64,000 nucleotides of DNA from positions 1-64,000 of the forward strand of contig JAJTGR010000017.1 of NCBI GenBank assembly GCA_021299375.1, given 5' to 3'. The number at the start of each line of letters is the position of its first letter. The stretch's first letter is position 1. Positions 28,724 to 37,915 of the stretch are shown here, in pieces. The stretch is from Gemmatimonadota bacterium. GTDB taxonomy: Bacteria > Gemmatimonadota > Gemmatimonadetes > Gemmatimonadales > Gemmatimonadaceae. The notes beneath the pieces are model-generated. The model saw nothing but the letters and a program-made list of their open reading frames with translations. It ran no database searches and was not told where the DNA came from. The position numbers were made by a program, and so were the translations under genes.

Positions 28724-29208
28724 CCGTACCCGTTCGTCGCTGCGTGCTCGCGGCGTGTGTGACTGTTGCCGCGACATTCGCCGTTGGAGGGTGCGCCGCT
28801 CTTGGGCGGGCGACCTTCACCGAACCCGACGTACGCCTCCGCGAGTTCGTTGTCACCGGCCTAGGGCTGACAGGCGGGAGTGTCGACCTCGTGTTGTCGG
28901 TGTACAATCCGAATGGCTACCACCTCGATGCGGTGAAGATGACCTATCGGGTCGATGTGGACTCCATCAAGCTGGGGGAGGGCGAACTGGCTGATCGTTT
29001 TGTCGTCCAGGAGAAGGATTCGTCCCTCGTGCGGCTGCCCGTTCGTTTCACGTATGCGGGCCTGGGGGCGGCAGGGCGGGCGCTCATCACCTCGGGCACG
29101 GTGAACTATCGCGTCCGCGGCGACTTTACGGTGGCTACGCCACTCGGCAGCTTCACTCGGCCCTACGATCGGACCGGGCGCTACTCCTCCGTCACCGGCA
29201 ACCGCTGA
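28720..29208 (+). CDS. LEA14-like (LEA type 2) lipoprotein
   Basis: A 162-residue protein with a short lipoprotein signal (lipobox AVGGC near residues 21-25) followed by a single Ig-like LEA type 2 domain: LTGGSVDLVLSVYNPNGYHLDAVKMTYRVDVD is diagnostic, with the usual ...NYRVRGDFTV strand near the end. Such proteins are predicted to sit on the outer or inner membrane facing the periplasm; their role is mostly linked to stress and is not firmly known. GTG 28720 has a CAGGAGA Shine-Dalgarno and overlaps the rarA stop. hflX follows directly. Confidence 0.85.
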   Translation: MTVPVRRCVLAACVTVAATFAVGGCAALGRATFTEPDVRLREFVVTGLGLTGGSVDLVLSVYNPNGYHLDAVKMTYRVDVDSIKLGEGELADRFVVQEKDSSLVRLPVRFTYAGLGAAGRALITSGTVNYRVRGDFTVATPLGSFTRPYDRTGRYSSVTGNR

Positions 29209-29229
29209 CCATCTCGAAGGACTCAACAC

Positions 29230-30582
29230 ATCAGTCGCGAACCGATCTCCCTCACGCCGCCCGTCGAACGGGCCATCCTCGTCAGTGCCCCGTTCAAGCG
29301 GGGCACGGCCAAGCATTTCGTCGATGAGCATCTGGAGGAACTCGCGCGCCTCGCGGATACCGCGGGCGCCGAGGTCGTCGGAACCTTCACGCAGCAGCTC
29401 GATCGGCCGAACCCGGCCACGTATCTCGGTAGCGGTAAGGTGGAGGAGCTCAAGTTCCGCATCAAGGAACTTGGCGCATCGCTCGTCATCTTCGACGACG
29501 AACTGACGCCCGCGCAGGGCAAGAACATCGAGCAGATCGTCGGTACGCGGGTGATGGACCGGGCGGAGCTGATTCTCGACATCTTCGCCACGCGAGCGCG
29601 ATCGAGCGAGGCGCGCATGCAGGTGGAGTTGGCGCAACTCGAGTACCTCTTGCCGCGCCTCACGCGCATGTGGACGCACCTCGAGAAGATGCGCGGCGGC
29701 ATCGGCATGCGCGGTCCGGGCGAAACGCAGCTCGAGACCGACCGTCGCCTCATCCAGCACCGCATCCGCATCCTCAAGGAGCGCCTGACCGATGTGGAGC
29801 GCGCGCGTGAGATCCAACGGCAACAGCGGCAGTCGCATTTCCGGGTGGCCCTGGTGGGCTACACGAACGCCGGCAAGTCGTCGATCTTGCGCACGATGGC
29901 CGCCGACGGCCTGGTCTTCGTGGAAGATCGCCTGTTCGCCACACTCGATCCGCTCACCCGTGAAGTCGACATCGGTGATGGCTATACGGTGTTGCTCACC
30001 GACACCGTCGGGTTCATCCGCAAGCTGCCGCACCATCTTGTGGCGTCGTTCCGCGCGACCCTGGCCGAGGCCCGGGAAGCCGACCTGCTGCTGCACGTGA
30101 TCGACGCCAGCCACCCCGCATGGGAAGAACATCGCGATGTCGTGGATGGCGTGCTCAACGAGCTCGGGCTCGGCGAGCGTCCGCTCACGTATGTGATGAA
30201 CAAGATGGATGCGCTCCCGGCCACCGAGGCCGAGGCCGTTCGGCAGCGGGTGAAGAACCTGATGCCCACGTCGCTGTTCGTGTCGGCCATCGCACCGGGT
30301 GGGCTCGAGGCGCTGAAGGCGTCGCTGCGGGCGAGTCTGCGTCGGCAGCGGCCGGTGCTGGAGGTGCGGATCCCGGCCGGGAACGGTCGCCTGATCGCCG
30401 AGGTACACCGCGACGGCGAAGTGCTGGACCAGCAGGTCGATGACGATGTGGTCGTGCTGCGGGCCCGGCTCGACGAACGGGCGATCGGCCGTCTGCGTCA
30501 GGCGGGTGTTCGGGTGGTGGTGACGCAGGGCGTCACACGCCCGGAGCGTGCGGCCGCCGCCGTCGCCGTGCCGCTGCCCTGA
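29230..30582 (+). CDS. hflX: GTPase HflX, apparent ATC start codon
   Basis: A 450-residue HflX. The N-terminal domain runs through ERAILVSAPFKRGTAK and YLGSGKVEEL, then GMRGPGETQLETDRR, the coiled segment, Walker A GYTNAGKSS (about 210-218), the TLDPLTR switch, DTVGFI and NKMD. HflX is a ribosome-splitting GTPase active after stress. The conserved N-terminus begins before any ATG, GTG or TTG: after the preceding stop the frame has none until GTG 29440. An ATC at 29230 lies 8 bases after a GAAGGA Shine-Dalgarno (29216-29221) and is taken as the start. A start at 29440 would delete about 70 conserved residues. Confidence 0.93.
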   Translation: MSREPISLTPPVERAILVSAPFKRGTAKHFVDEHLEELARLADTAGAEVVGTFTQQLDRPNPATYLGSGKVEELKFRIKELGASLVIFDDELTPAQGKNIEQIVGTRVMDRAELILDIFATRARSSEARMQVELAQLEYLLPRLTRMWTHLEKMRGGIGMRGPGETQLETDRRLIQHRIRILKERLTDVERAREIQRQQRQSHFRVALVGYTNAGKSSILRTMAADGLVFVEDRLFATLDPLTREVDIGDGYTVLLTDTVGFIRKLPHHLVASFRATLAEAREADLLLHVIDASHPAWEEHRDVVDGVLNELGLGERPLTYVMNKMDALPATEAEAVRQRVKNLMPTSLFVSAIAPGGLEALKASLRASLRRQRPVLEVRIPAGNGRLIAEVHRDGEVLDQQVDDDVVVLRARLDERAIGRLRQAGVRVVVTQGVTRPERAAAAVAVPLP

Positions 30583-30598
30583 CGGACCAGACGTTCCG

Positions 30599-30645
30599 AA
30601 CGTGACAACGCCGGCGATCGCGATGACCGCCGGCGTTGTCACGTT
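30599..30645. terminator. Perfect 18-bp hairpin between hflX and the tRNA genes
   Basis: Perfect arms 30599-30616 and 30628-30645 with an 11-base loop. It separates the + strand hflX operon from the - strand tRNA-Val 3' end and should stop transcription in both directions. T-tracts are short. Confidence 0.75.
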
Positions 30646-30649
30646 GAAG

Positions 30650-30723
30650 TGGGCGCGCAGGGACTCGAACCCCGGACCTCTGCTGTGTGAAAGCAGCGCT
30701 CTAACCAGCTGAGCTACGCGCCC
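30650..30723 (-). tRNA. tRNA-Val (CAC anticodon)
   Basis: Read on the - strand it folds as a full cloverleaf: acceptor GGGCGCG/CGCGCCC, D-stem GCTC/GAGC, anticodon stem CTGCT/AGCAG around the loop TTCACAC (anticodon CAC, reading GUG), and T-arm CGGGG-TTCGAGT-CCCTG. The discriminator base is A and no CCA is encoded. It lies downstream of the CAT tRNA on the same strand, and the 18-bp hairpin follows 4 bases later. Confidence 0.95.
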
Positions 30724-30804
30724 GTTTGACACCGCCTCCGACTGGACAGCGGATCGAAAACGTAACGGAGGGAACGTGACAGTGGAAGGGCCCCCACCAA
30801 AGCC

Positions 30805-30834
30805 GCGCGCCCCGGTGTGGTGACCGGGGCGCGC
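30805..30834 (-). terminator. 12-bp hairpin directly after the CAT tRNA
   Basis: Perfect arms 30805-30816 and 30823-30834 with a 6-base loop, one base from the 3' end of the CAT tRNA on the - strand. It may be a terminator or a 3'-processing hairpin; no T-run follows. Whether tRNA-Val is on the same transcript is unclear. Confidence 0.5.
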
Positions 30835-30835
30835 A

Positions 30836-30909
30836 TGGTCCGGGTGGGACTTGAACCCACGATCCTTCGATTATGAGTCGAGCGCTTTGACCGACTAAGC
30901 TACCGGACC
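30836..30909 (-). tRNA. tRNA with CAT anticodon (Ile2 or elongator Met)
   Basis: A cloverleaf on the - strand: acceptor GGTCCGG/CCGGACC, D-stem GCTT/AAGC, loop CTCATAA (anticodon CAT), T-arm GTGGG-TTCAAGT-CCCAC, discriminator A, no encoded CCA. The 27-43 pair is a C-A mismatch. The first acceptor pair is G-C, so it is not the initiator. C4-G69 and C5-G68 plus the GACTCATAATC arm resemble tRNA-Ile2, whose C34 is changed to lysidine by TilS to read AUA. Elongator Met cannot be excluded. Confidence 0.9.
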
Positions 30910-30927
30910 GAAATGACCTGCCGCTGC

Positions 30928-30957
30928 AAGATGCATGCAGGGCGCGGGGCCTGTCAC
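30928..30957 (-). promoter_or_regulatory. Possible promoter of the tRNA genes
   Basis: On the - strand GTGACA (30957-30952), an 18-base spacer and CATCTT (30933-30928) lie about 19 bases before the 5' end of the CAT tRNA. The -35 box overlaps the stop codon of the heptose kinase gene. The -10 match is modest. Confidence 0.35.
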
Positions 30958-31949
30958 CCCTCCGCGTGGTGCGCGTCGTAGGCGTCCAGTACCTCGGCCG
31001 GCGCCACGGTTGCCGCACCCAGCTTTCCCACCTCTACGCCCGCTGCGTAATTGGCCACGATGGCCGCTTCCAGCACACTGGCGCCAGCGGCCAGCATCGT
31101 CGCGAGGTAGGCGGTCACGGTGTCGCCCGCGCCGACGACATCGTACACCTCCCGGGCGGTGGTGGGCACGCGGTGAACCACGCCGTCGGCCGACACCAGC
31201 GCCATGCCGCGCTCTCCGAGGGTAAGCAGCAGGTGCTCCACGCCGAGCCGGGCAAAGGTTTCCGGGAGCGCGGCCGGGTGGTCGAGGTCGACGGCTGCGC
31301 CCAGCGCGCTCTCCAGTTCGCGCCGGTTGGGCTTGAACACCGTGGCGCCGCGATAGGCGAAGAAGTTGCGGAACTTCGGGTCGACCACGATGGGGAGACC
31401 ACGCCTCGCCGCGAGGGCGATGGCTCCCTCGATGACCGCCGGCACGAGGACGCCCTTGTTGTAGTCCTCGAAGACGAGCGCCGTGGCCTCCGGCAGTGCG
31501 CGCTCGATGGCTTCCAGCACCCGGGTCACGTCGACTGCGGCGAGATCGGCGTCGTCTTCCTCGTCGAACCGGACGAGTTGCTGGGACCGCGCCATGACGC
31601 GGGTCTTCGTCGTGGTGGGGCGGGAGGCCGTGACGAGGGAGCGGGATTGCATGCGCCCGGCGTCCAGGTGCTCACGCAAGGCCACCCCAGCGAGGTCGTC
31701 GCCCACAACCGCGACCAGATCGCATCCCGCGCCAAGGGCGGCCACGTTCTGGGCGACGTTGGCGGCACCACCGAGGGCCAGCTTCCGGTCACGCACCCGG
31801 ACCACTGGCACCGGGGCCTCGGGGGAGATACGGTCGACGTCGCCGCGCAGGTACACGTCGAGCATCGCATCGCCGATGACGAGAACGTGCTGGTGACGCG
31901 CTGCTTCGAGCAACGTCTCGAGGCGGGGCCGGGAGATGGACGGGGTCAT
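30954..31949 (-). CDS. hldA: D-glycero-beta-D-manno-heptose-7-phosphate kinase (PfkB family)
   Basis: A 331-residue ribokinase-type enzyme: VLVIGDAMLDVYLRGDVDRISPEAPVPVV near the N-terminus and GGAANVAQNVAALGA at about 60-74 match the HldE/RfaE kinase domain specifically. VFEDYNKGVL and the C-terminal catalytic DVVGAGDTVTAYL complete the fold. Only the kinase domain is present; the adenylyltransferase half of bifunctional HldE is missing, so a separate hldC would be needed. It works after GmhA (24163-24747) in ADP-heptose synthesis. The ATG is 6 bases from a TAGCTT -10-like element, back to back with the EamA gene. Confidence 0.92.
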   Translation of the reverse strand: MTPSISRPRLETLLEAARHQHVLVIGDAMLDVYLRGDVDRISPEAPVPVVRVRDRKLALGGAANVAQNVAALGAGCDLVAVVGDDLAGVALREHLDAGRMQSRSLVTASRPTTTKTRVMARSQQLVRFDEEDDADLAAVDVTRVLEAIERALPEATALVFEDYNKGVLVPAVIEGAIALAARRGLPIVVDPKFRNFFAYRGATVFKPNRRELESALGAAVDLDHPAALPETFARLGVEHLLLTLGERGMALVSADGVVHRVPTTAREVYDVVGAGDTVTAYLATMLAAGASVLEAAIVANYAAGVEVGKLGAATVAPAEVLDAYDAHHAEG

Positions 31950-31955
31950 GCGCGG

Positions 31956-31961
31956 AAGCTA
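31956..31961 (-). promoter_or_regulatory. TAGCTT -10 element of hldA, leaderless geometry
   Basis: On the - strand TAGCTT ends 6 bases before the hldA ATG (31949). The whole space between the divergent hldA and EamA start codons is 35 bp, leaving almost no room for 5' leaders. No -35 box is recognised; it would overlap the opposite gene's start. Confidence 0.5.
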
Positions 31962-31970
31962 ACCGGGGCG

Positions 31971-31976
31971 TAAGCT
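31971..31976 (+). promoter_or_regulatory. TAAGCT -10 element of the EamA gene, leaderless geometry
   Basis: TAAGCT ends 8 bases before the ATG at 31985. It is divergent from, and 9 bases away from, the hldA element, so both promoters share the 35-bp gap. Confidence 0.45.
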
Positions 31977-31984
31977 TCGCGGCG

Positions 31985-32941
31985 ATGTCCTCGCCCGCCG
32001 CGTCGCCCGTCAATCCGGTGTCCGAGAGCCGCCGCTCGCCCTATGCGGTGCTCGCGGTGTCGCTCGTCGGCATCTCATTCGCCGCGCCGCTCATTCGGCT
32101 GTCGGCGGCCGATCCGCTGGTGATCGCCACATGGCGGTTGGGCCTGTCGCTGCTGATCGTCGCGACCGCGCTGCTGGCCACAGGGAGTTGGCGTGAGTGG
32201 CGGACGCTGGCGACCGCGGACTATGGGCTCGCCGCCGGTGGCGGTGTCCTGCTCGCCCTGCACTTCTGGTCGTGGAATGCGTCGCTCCGATACACGAGTG
32301 TGGCCGCTTCCGTGGCCCTCGTGAACCTGCAGCCGGTGATCATTGCCACGGCGTCGGCATGGTGGCTCCGGGAGTCCCCCTCGCGCCGGCAGTGGACGGG
32401 GATTGGCCTGGCGGTGCTCGGGGCGCTCGCGGTCGGCGTGGCCGACGTCCCGGGCGGGCCCGCGGGACTCGGTCCGGCACTTTTCGGTGGTACCGATGGG
32501 GCGGGTGGCTCGCGGGCGCTGTTCGGCGATGCTCTGGCACTGCTCGGAGCAGCCACGGCGGCCGGATACTACCTCATCGGTCGTCGAATCCGTCAACGGC
32601 TCGCACTCTGGCCGTATGTCGCGCTTGTCTATGGTGCCGCGTTCGTGACGTGCGTCGTGCTGGCGGGGATCACGGCGCGCCCGCTGATGCCGCAGCCTCC
32701 ACGGGAGCTGGCGATTTTTGCTGGTCTGGCGGCAGGGCCCATGCTGCTCGGGCATACCGGGATGAACTGGGCGCTGGGGCACCTCCCGGCGTTTGTGGTC
32801 AACCTGACCACGCTTGGTGAGCCCATCGGCGCCACGGTGCTGGCGGCGGTTCTGCCGGGCATTGCGGAGGTGCCCGGAACGGGAACGTTCGTGGGTGGGG
32901 GGGTGCTGTTGGTCGGCGTGCTCCTGGCAGCACGACGCTGA
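31985..32941 (+). CDS. EamA/DMT family membrane transporter
   Basis: A 318-residue, ten-helix membrane protein with two EamA repeats. The first repeat contains SFAAPLIRLSAADPLVIATWRLGLS, and the repeat ends with VALVNLQPVIIATASAWWLRESP. The second covers about 175-315 and ends with LTTLGEPIGATVLA and a last hydrophobic helix. Drug/metabolite transporters of this type export amino acids, metabolites or purines, but the substrate is unknown. A Gly-rich loop at about 150-180 separates the halves. It starts divergently from hldA. Confidence 0.9.
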   Translation: MSSPAASPVNPVSESRRSPYAVLAVSLVGISFAAPLIRLSAADPLVIATWRLGLSLLIVATALLATGSWREWRTLATADYGLAAGGGVLLALHFWSWNASLRYTSVAASVALVNLQPVIIATASAWWLRESPSRRQWTGIGLAVLGALAVGVADVPGGPAGLGPALFGGTDGAGGSRALFGDALALLGAATAAGYYLIGRRIRQRLALWPYVALVYGAAFVTCVVLAGITARPLMPQPPRELAIFAGLAAGPMLLGHTGMNWALGHLPAFVVNLTTLGEPIGATVLAAVLPGIAEVPGTGTFVGGGVLLVGVLLAARR

Positions 32942-33002
32942 ATGCCCGAACAGCGGGCGGGCGACCGAGGGGGCGGGCAGCGGTCGGACGCTCCGGTCGG
33001 GT

Positions 33003-33008
33003 TATCTT
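33003..33008 (+). promoter_or_regulatory. TATCTT -10 element of the asparaginase gene, leaderless geometry
   Basis: TATCTT ends 6 bases before the GTG at 33015. No Shine-Dalgarno is present in the six bases between (TCACAG). No convincing -35 box. Confidence 0.5.
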
Positions 33009-33014
33009 TCACAG

Positions 33015-34136
33015 GTGTGGATTCCTGACGCCCTCGCTGCGCCCGTGCCCCCGGGCCGATCGGATGGCCATCCGCCGCAGGCGCCGGTCGGTGACGGGTT
33101 CGTGCCGCCGGCCGCTGTGCGGTGTCTCGATGTGGTGGTGACTCGCGGCCAACTCGTGGAGTCGCGACATCGGGTGCATGCTGCGGTCGTGGATGCCAGC
33201 GGCGCGCTTCTCGAGGCCGCCCGCGATCCGGAGTTGCGTGTCTGGTGGCGCTCGTGCGCCAAGCCGTTTCAGATCATGCCGCTGCTGCGGAGCGGGGGGT
33301 TCGATGCACTCGGGTGGGGCGTCGAGGAGTTGGCCCTCGCCTGTGCATCACACGGCGGAGAGCCCGAGCACGTCGCCATCGCCACCCGTATGCTGGCGGA
33401 CCTGGGGCTGGAGGAGGGCGACCTCGCGTGTGGGCCGCACGAGCCGCTTGCCAGTCGCGGGGCGCGCGTCGTACGGGACAGTGGGCAGCGCCTGACGCGC
33501 CTCCACAACAACTGCTCGGGCAAGCATGCGGCGATGCTCGCGCGGGCCCGCCAGCTGGGGGAACCAACCGTCGGCTACGAGCGACCGTTGCACGTCGTGC
33601 AACAGGATTGCCGGGTGGCCGTCGCACAGTGGAGCGCGATGGCCACCGACCAGATCGCGGTCGGCGTCGATGGCTGCGGGGTCTCGGTCTTCGGCTTGCC
33701 ACTGGCCAACATGGCCTTCGCGTATGCGCGGCTCGTTGCCGCCGCCGTGGCCGGTGATGCCCCCAGCCGTCGGGTCGTGAGTGCCATGACCGGCGAGCCG
33801 TTTCTCGTTGGAGGGAGCGATCGGTTCGACACGGTGCTCATGGAAGCCTGTGGCGGCAATGTGGTGTGCAAGATCGGAGCCGAGGGGGTACACACCTTCG
33901 CCATCATCGACCGGGGGGTGGGCTTCGCAATCAAGGTGGAGGATGGCACCCCGCGGGCGCAGTTTCCCGCCGTCCTGGCGCTGCTGGCGGCCTATGGCGC
34001 CCTGCCTGATCCCTTGCCCGAGGCGCTGCGCGAGCACGTGCAACGCGTGGTTCGCAATACCCGCGGTGAGGTCGTCGGGGCGATCAGCGTCGGCGGCCAG
34101 GACGTTGGGGACCGATGGGACCTGACTCATGGGTGA
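33015..34136 (+). CDS. Asparaginase, Asparaginase_II family
   Basis: A 373-residue protein matching the Asparaginase_II family (not the AnsA/AnsB type). It shows the N-terminal VVTRGQLVESRHRVHAAVVD, the RSCAKPFQIMPLL motif with the conserved Ser/Lys, ASHGGEPEH, NNCSGKHAAML, DGCGVSVFGLPL and the C-terminal MEACGGNVVCKIGAEGV. The family converts asparagine to aspartate and ammonia, though few members are characterised. GTG 33015 is placed where the N-terminus becomes family-like and sits 6 bases after a -10 element. The stop overlaps the next start. Confidence 0.87.
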   Translation: MWIPDALAAPVPPGRSDGHPPQAPVGDGFVPPAAVRCLDVVVTRGQLVESRHRVHAAVVDASGALLEAARDPELRVWWRSCAKPFQIMPLLRSGGFDALGWGVEELALACASHGGEPEHVAIATRMLADLGLEEGDLACGPHEPLASRGARVVRDSGQRLTRLHNNCSGKHAAMLARARQLGEPTVGYERPLHVVQQDCRVAVAQWSAMATDQIAVGVDGCGVSVFGLPLANMAFAYARLVAAAVAGDAPSRRVVSAMTGEPFLVGGSDRFDTVLMEACGGNVVCKIGAEGVHTFAIIDRGVGFAIKVEDGTPRAQFPAVLALLAAYGALPDPLPEALREHVQRVVRNTRGEVVGAISVGGQDVGDRWDLTHG

Positions 34137-34833
34137 CGCCGCGAGCGAGACCGATCTGCCGCGTCGTGAGGATGATGCCGGCGATGCTTCGATGACAGTG
34201 GCTGACGCCGATCAGACTACCCTTGAGGCGCTCGATGCGGAGACGACTGCGCTCGTGTGGTTGGCGGCGGTGCTTTCCAGCGGGAGCGAGGCGGACATCC
34301 GGACAGCACTGACCGCAGCCGTCGGGGTCGTCCGGGTGGCATGGGTGGAGGAGGTGATCCTGCAGACCTATCTGTTCGCGGGCTTCCCGCGTGCGCTCAA
34401 CGCGGCGCGGGAGTGGCGGCGGATCAGCGGGGAGCCGGCGCCTGCCGTCGACGGCTCTGCCATCGATACCCCGTCGGAACGACAGGCGCGCGGCGAGGTC
34501 ACGTGTTCGACCGTGTATGGCCCGTTCTACCACCGGCTGCGGGTGAACATCGCGGCCCTGCATCCGGCGCTCGACCGTTGGATGGTCGAGGAGGGGTATG
34601 GCAAGGTGCTGTCACGGGCCCCGCTCGACCTCGCCCGGCGGGAGTTGTGCATCGTCGCGACGTGTGCCGTCGCGAAGCAGGATCGCCAGCTGCATTCGCA
34701 CTTGCACGGGGCGCTGCATGCCGGGGCGTCGGAAGGCGCCGTGTCGGCAGCGCTCGACGTCGTGGCGTCGATGCTGACACCGGACGACGTCCGGCGCTAT
34801 CGCGGGCTGTGGGCCCGTGTGCGTGGGAAGTGA
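34129..34833 (+). CDS. Carboxymuconolactone decarboxylase (CMD)-fold protein
   Basis: A 234-residue protein with two helical CMD-like units. The first (about 70-110) has VAWVEEVILQTYLFAGFPRALNA; the second (about 165-230) has DLARRELCIVATCAVAKQDRQLHSHLHGALHAGAS. The CxxC pair of AhpD-type peroxidases is absent (the cysteines are five residues apart), so a redox role is not implied. The fold is shared by decarboxylases and many proteins of unknown substrate. It overlaps the asparaginase stop by 8 bases and precedes obg by 21 bases. Confidence 0.75.
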   Translation: MGDAASETDLPRREDDAGDASMTVADADQTTLEALDAETTALVWLAAVLSSGSEADIRTALTAAVGVVRVAWVEEVILQTYLFAGFPRALNAAREWRRISGEPAPAVDGSAIDTPSERQARGEVTCSTVYGPFYHRLRVNIAALHPALDRWMVEEGYGKVLSRAPLDLARRELCIVATCAVAKQDRQLHSHLHGALHAGASEGAVSAALDVVASMLTPDDVRRYRGLWARVRGK

Positions 34834-36732
<1,899 letters not shown>

Positions 36733-36736
<4 letters not shown>

Positions 36737-37905
36737 GCGCAGCGGACGCCACGGTCGGCGGTGCGACGGTTCCGGCCACGTACGCCCATGTGTACCTGCA
36801 CGTGCCCTTCTGTGCACGGCGCTGCAGCTACTGCGACTTTGCCATCGCCGTCCGGCGCGAGGTGCCGTGGCGCGCCTTTGCCGGCGCCGTGGCGCGGGAG
36901 TGTGATGCCCGCGGCGTCTCGGGGCAGCGCGAGCCGCTGGCCACGCTGTACCTCGGGGGCGGTACGCCCTCGCGCCTCGGGCCGGCCGGCGCCCGCGCCG
37001 TGCTGGACGCACTGCACGAGCGATTTGCCGTGGCGCCGGGGGCCGAGGTGACGCTCGAGGCCAACCCGGAGGACATCACGGCGGAGGCGGTTGCGGCGTG
37101 GCACGGGAGCGGCGTGACCCGGCTCAGTCTTGGCGTACAGAGTTTCGACGATCAGGTGCTGACGTGGATGCATCGCGTTCACGATGCCGCCGGAGCGGAA
37201 CGGGCCGTGCGGACGGCCCGTGATGGGGGGCTGACTGCCTATTCGCTCGATCTGATCTTCGCGACCCCTGAGCGGTTTGCGCGGGATTGGGAGCGCGACC
37301 TCGATCGGCTGTTGGAACTCGCGCCGGATCACGTCTCGCTGTACGGTCTCACCGTGGAGCCGCACACACCGCTCGGACGGTGGCATGCCCGCGGTGAGGA
37401 GCGGGAAGCCTCCGAAGAGGTGTACGCGCGGGAGTTTCTCCTGGCCCACGAGCGGCTCACGGCGGCGGGATACGAGCACTACGAGGTTTCGAGCTTCGCG
37501 CGGCCCGGGAAGCGGGCGCGGCACAACAGCGCCTACTGGCGAGGTGTGCCCTATCTGGGACTCGGGCCCTCGGCTCACGGCTTTGATGGCGTGTCTCGGC
37601 GCTGGAACCTCGACGCCTATGTGGCGTGGGAGAGTGCAGTGGCGGCGGGGCACGATCCGGTGGGTGGCGAGGAGGCGCTCTCCGGCGACAGCCGGGCGGC
37701 GGAAGCGGTCTACCTCGGGCTGCGCACGAGCGACGGCCTCTCGGTGTCGCCAGCGGAGGCCGACTATGCGTCGGCGTGGGTCGAGGCTGGCTGGGTGACG
37801 CTGCAGCCAACCGGGGCGGACCTGCGCCTCATCTGCACGGCACACGGATGGCTGCGGCTCGATGCGCTCGCGGCCGCCTTGACAGCATTTCGCAGCGGTC
37901 CGTAG
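36733..37905 (+). CDS. hemW: HemW family radical SAM protein
   Basis: A 390-residue radical SAM protein. The 4Fe-4S site is C27-x3-C31-x2-C34 followed by DF; the aromatic after the third Cys fits HemW/HemN. Other blocks: YLGGGTPSRL, VTLEANPED, SLGVQSFDD, DLIFATP, LYGLTVEPHTPLG, and PYLGLGPSAHGFD near the end. HemW is a heme chaperone rather than the oxygen-independent coproporphyrinogen oxidase with which it is often confused. It starts at GTG 36733, overlapping dprA. Upstream of hrcA, as in Firmicutes, and its last codons contain the hrcA promoter. Confidence 0.93.
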
Positions 37906-37908
37906 CGT
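37879..37908 (+). promoter_or_regulatory. hrcA promoter inside hemW, leaderless geometry
   Basis: A perfect TTGACA (37879-37884), an 18-base spacer and TAGCGT (37903-37908), ending 7 bases before the hrcA ATG at 37916. The -10 overlaps the hemW stop codon. With both boxes present this is the best evidence in the window for a leaderless start. No CIRCE operator (TTAGCACTC-N9-GAGTGCTAA) is nearby. Confidence 0.65.
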
Positions 37909-37915
37909 TCAACGC

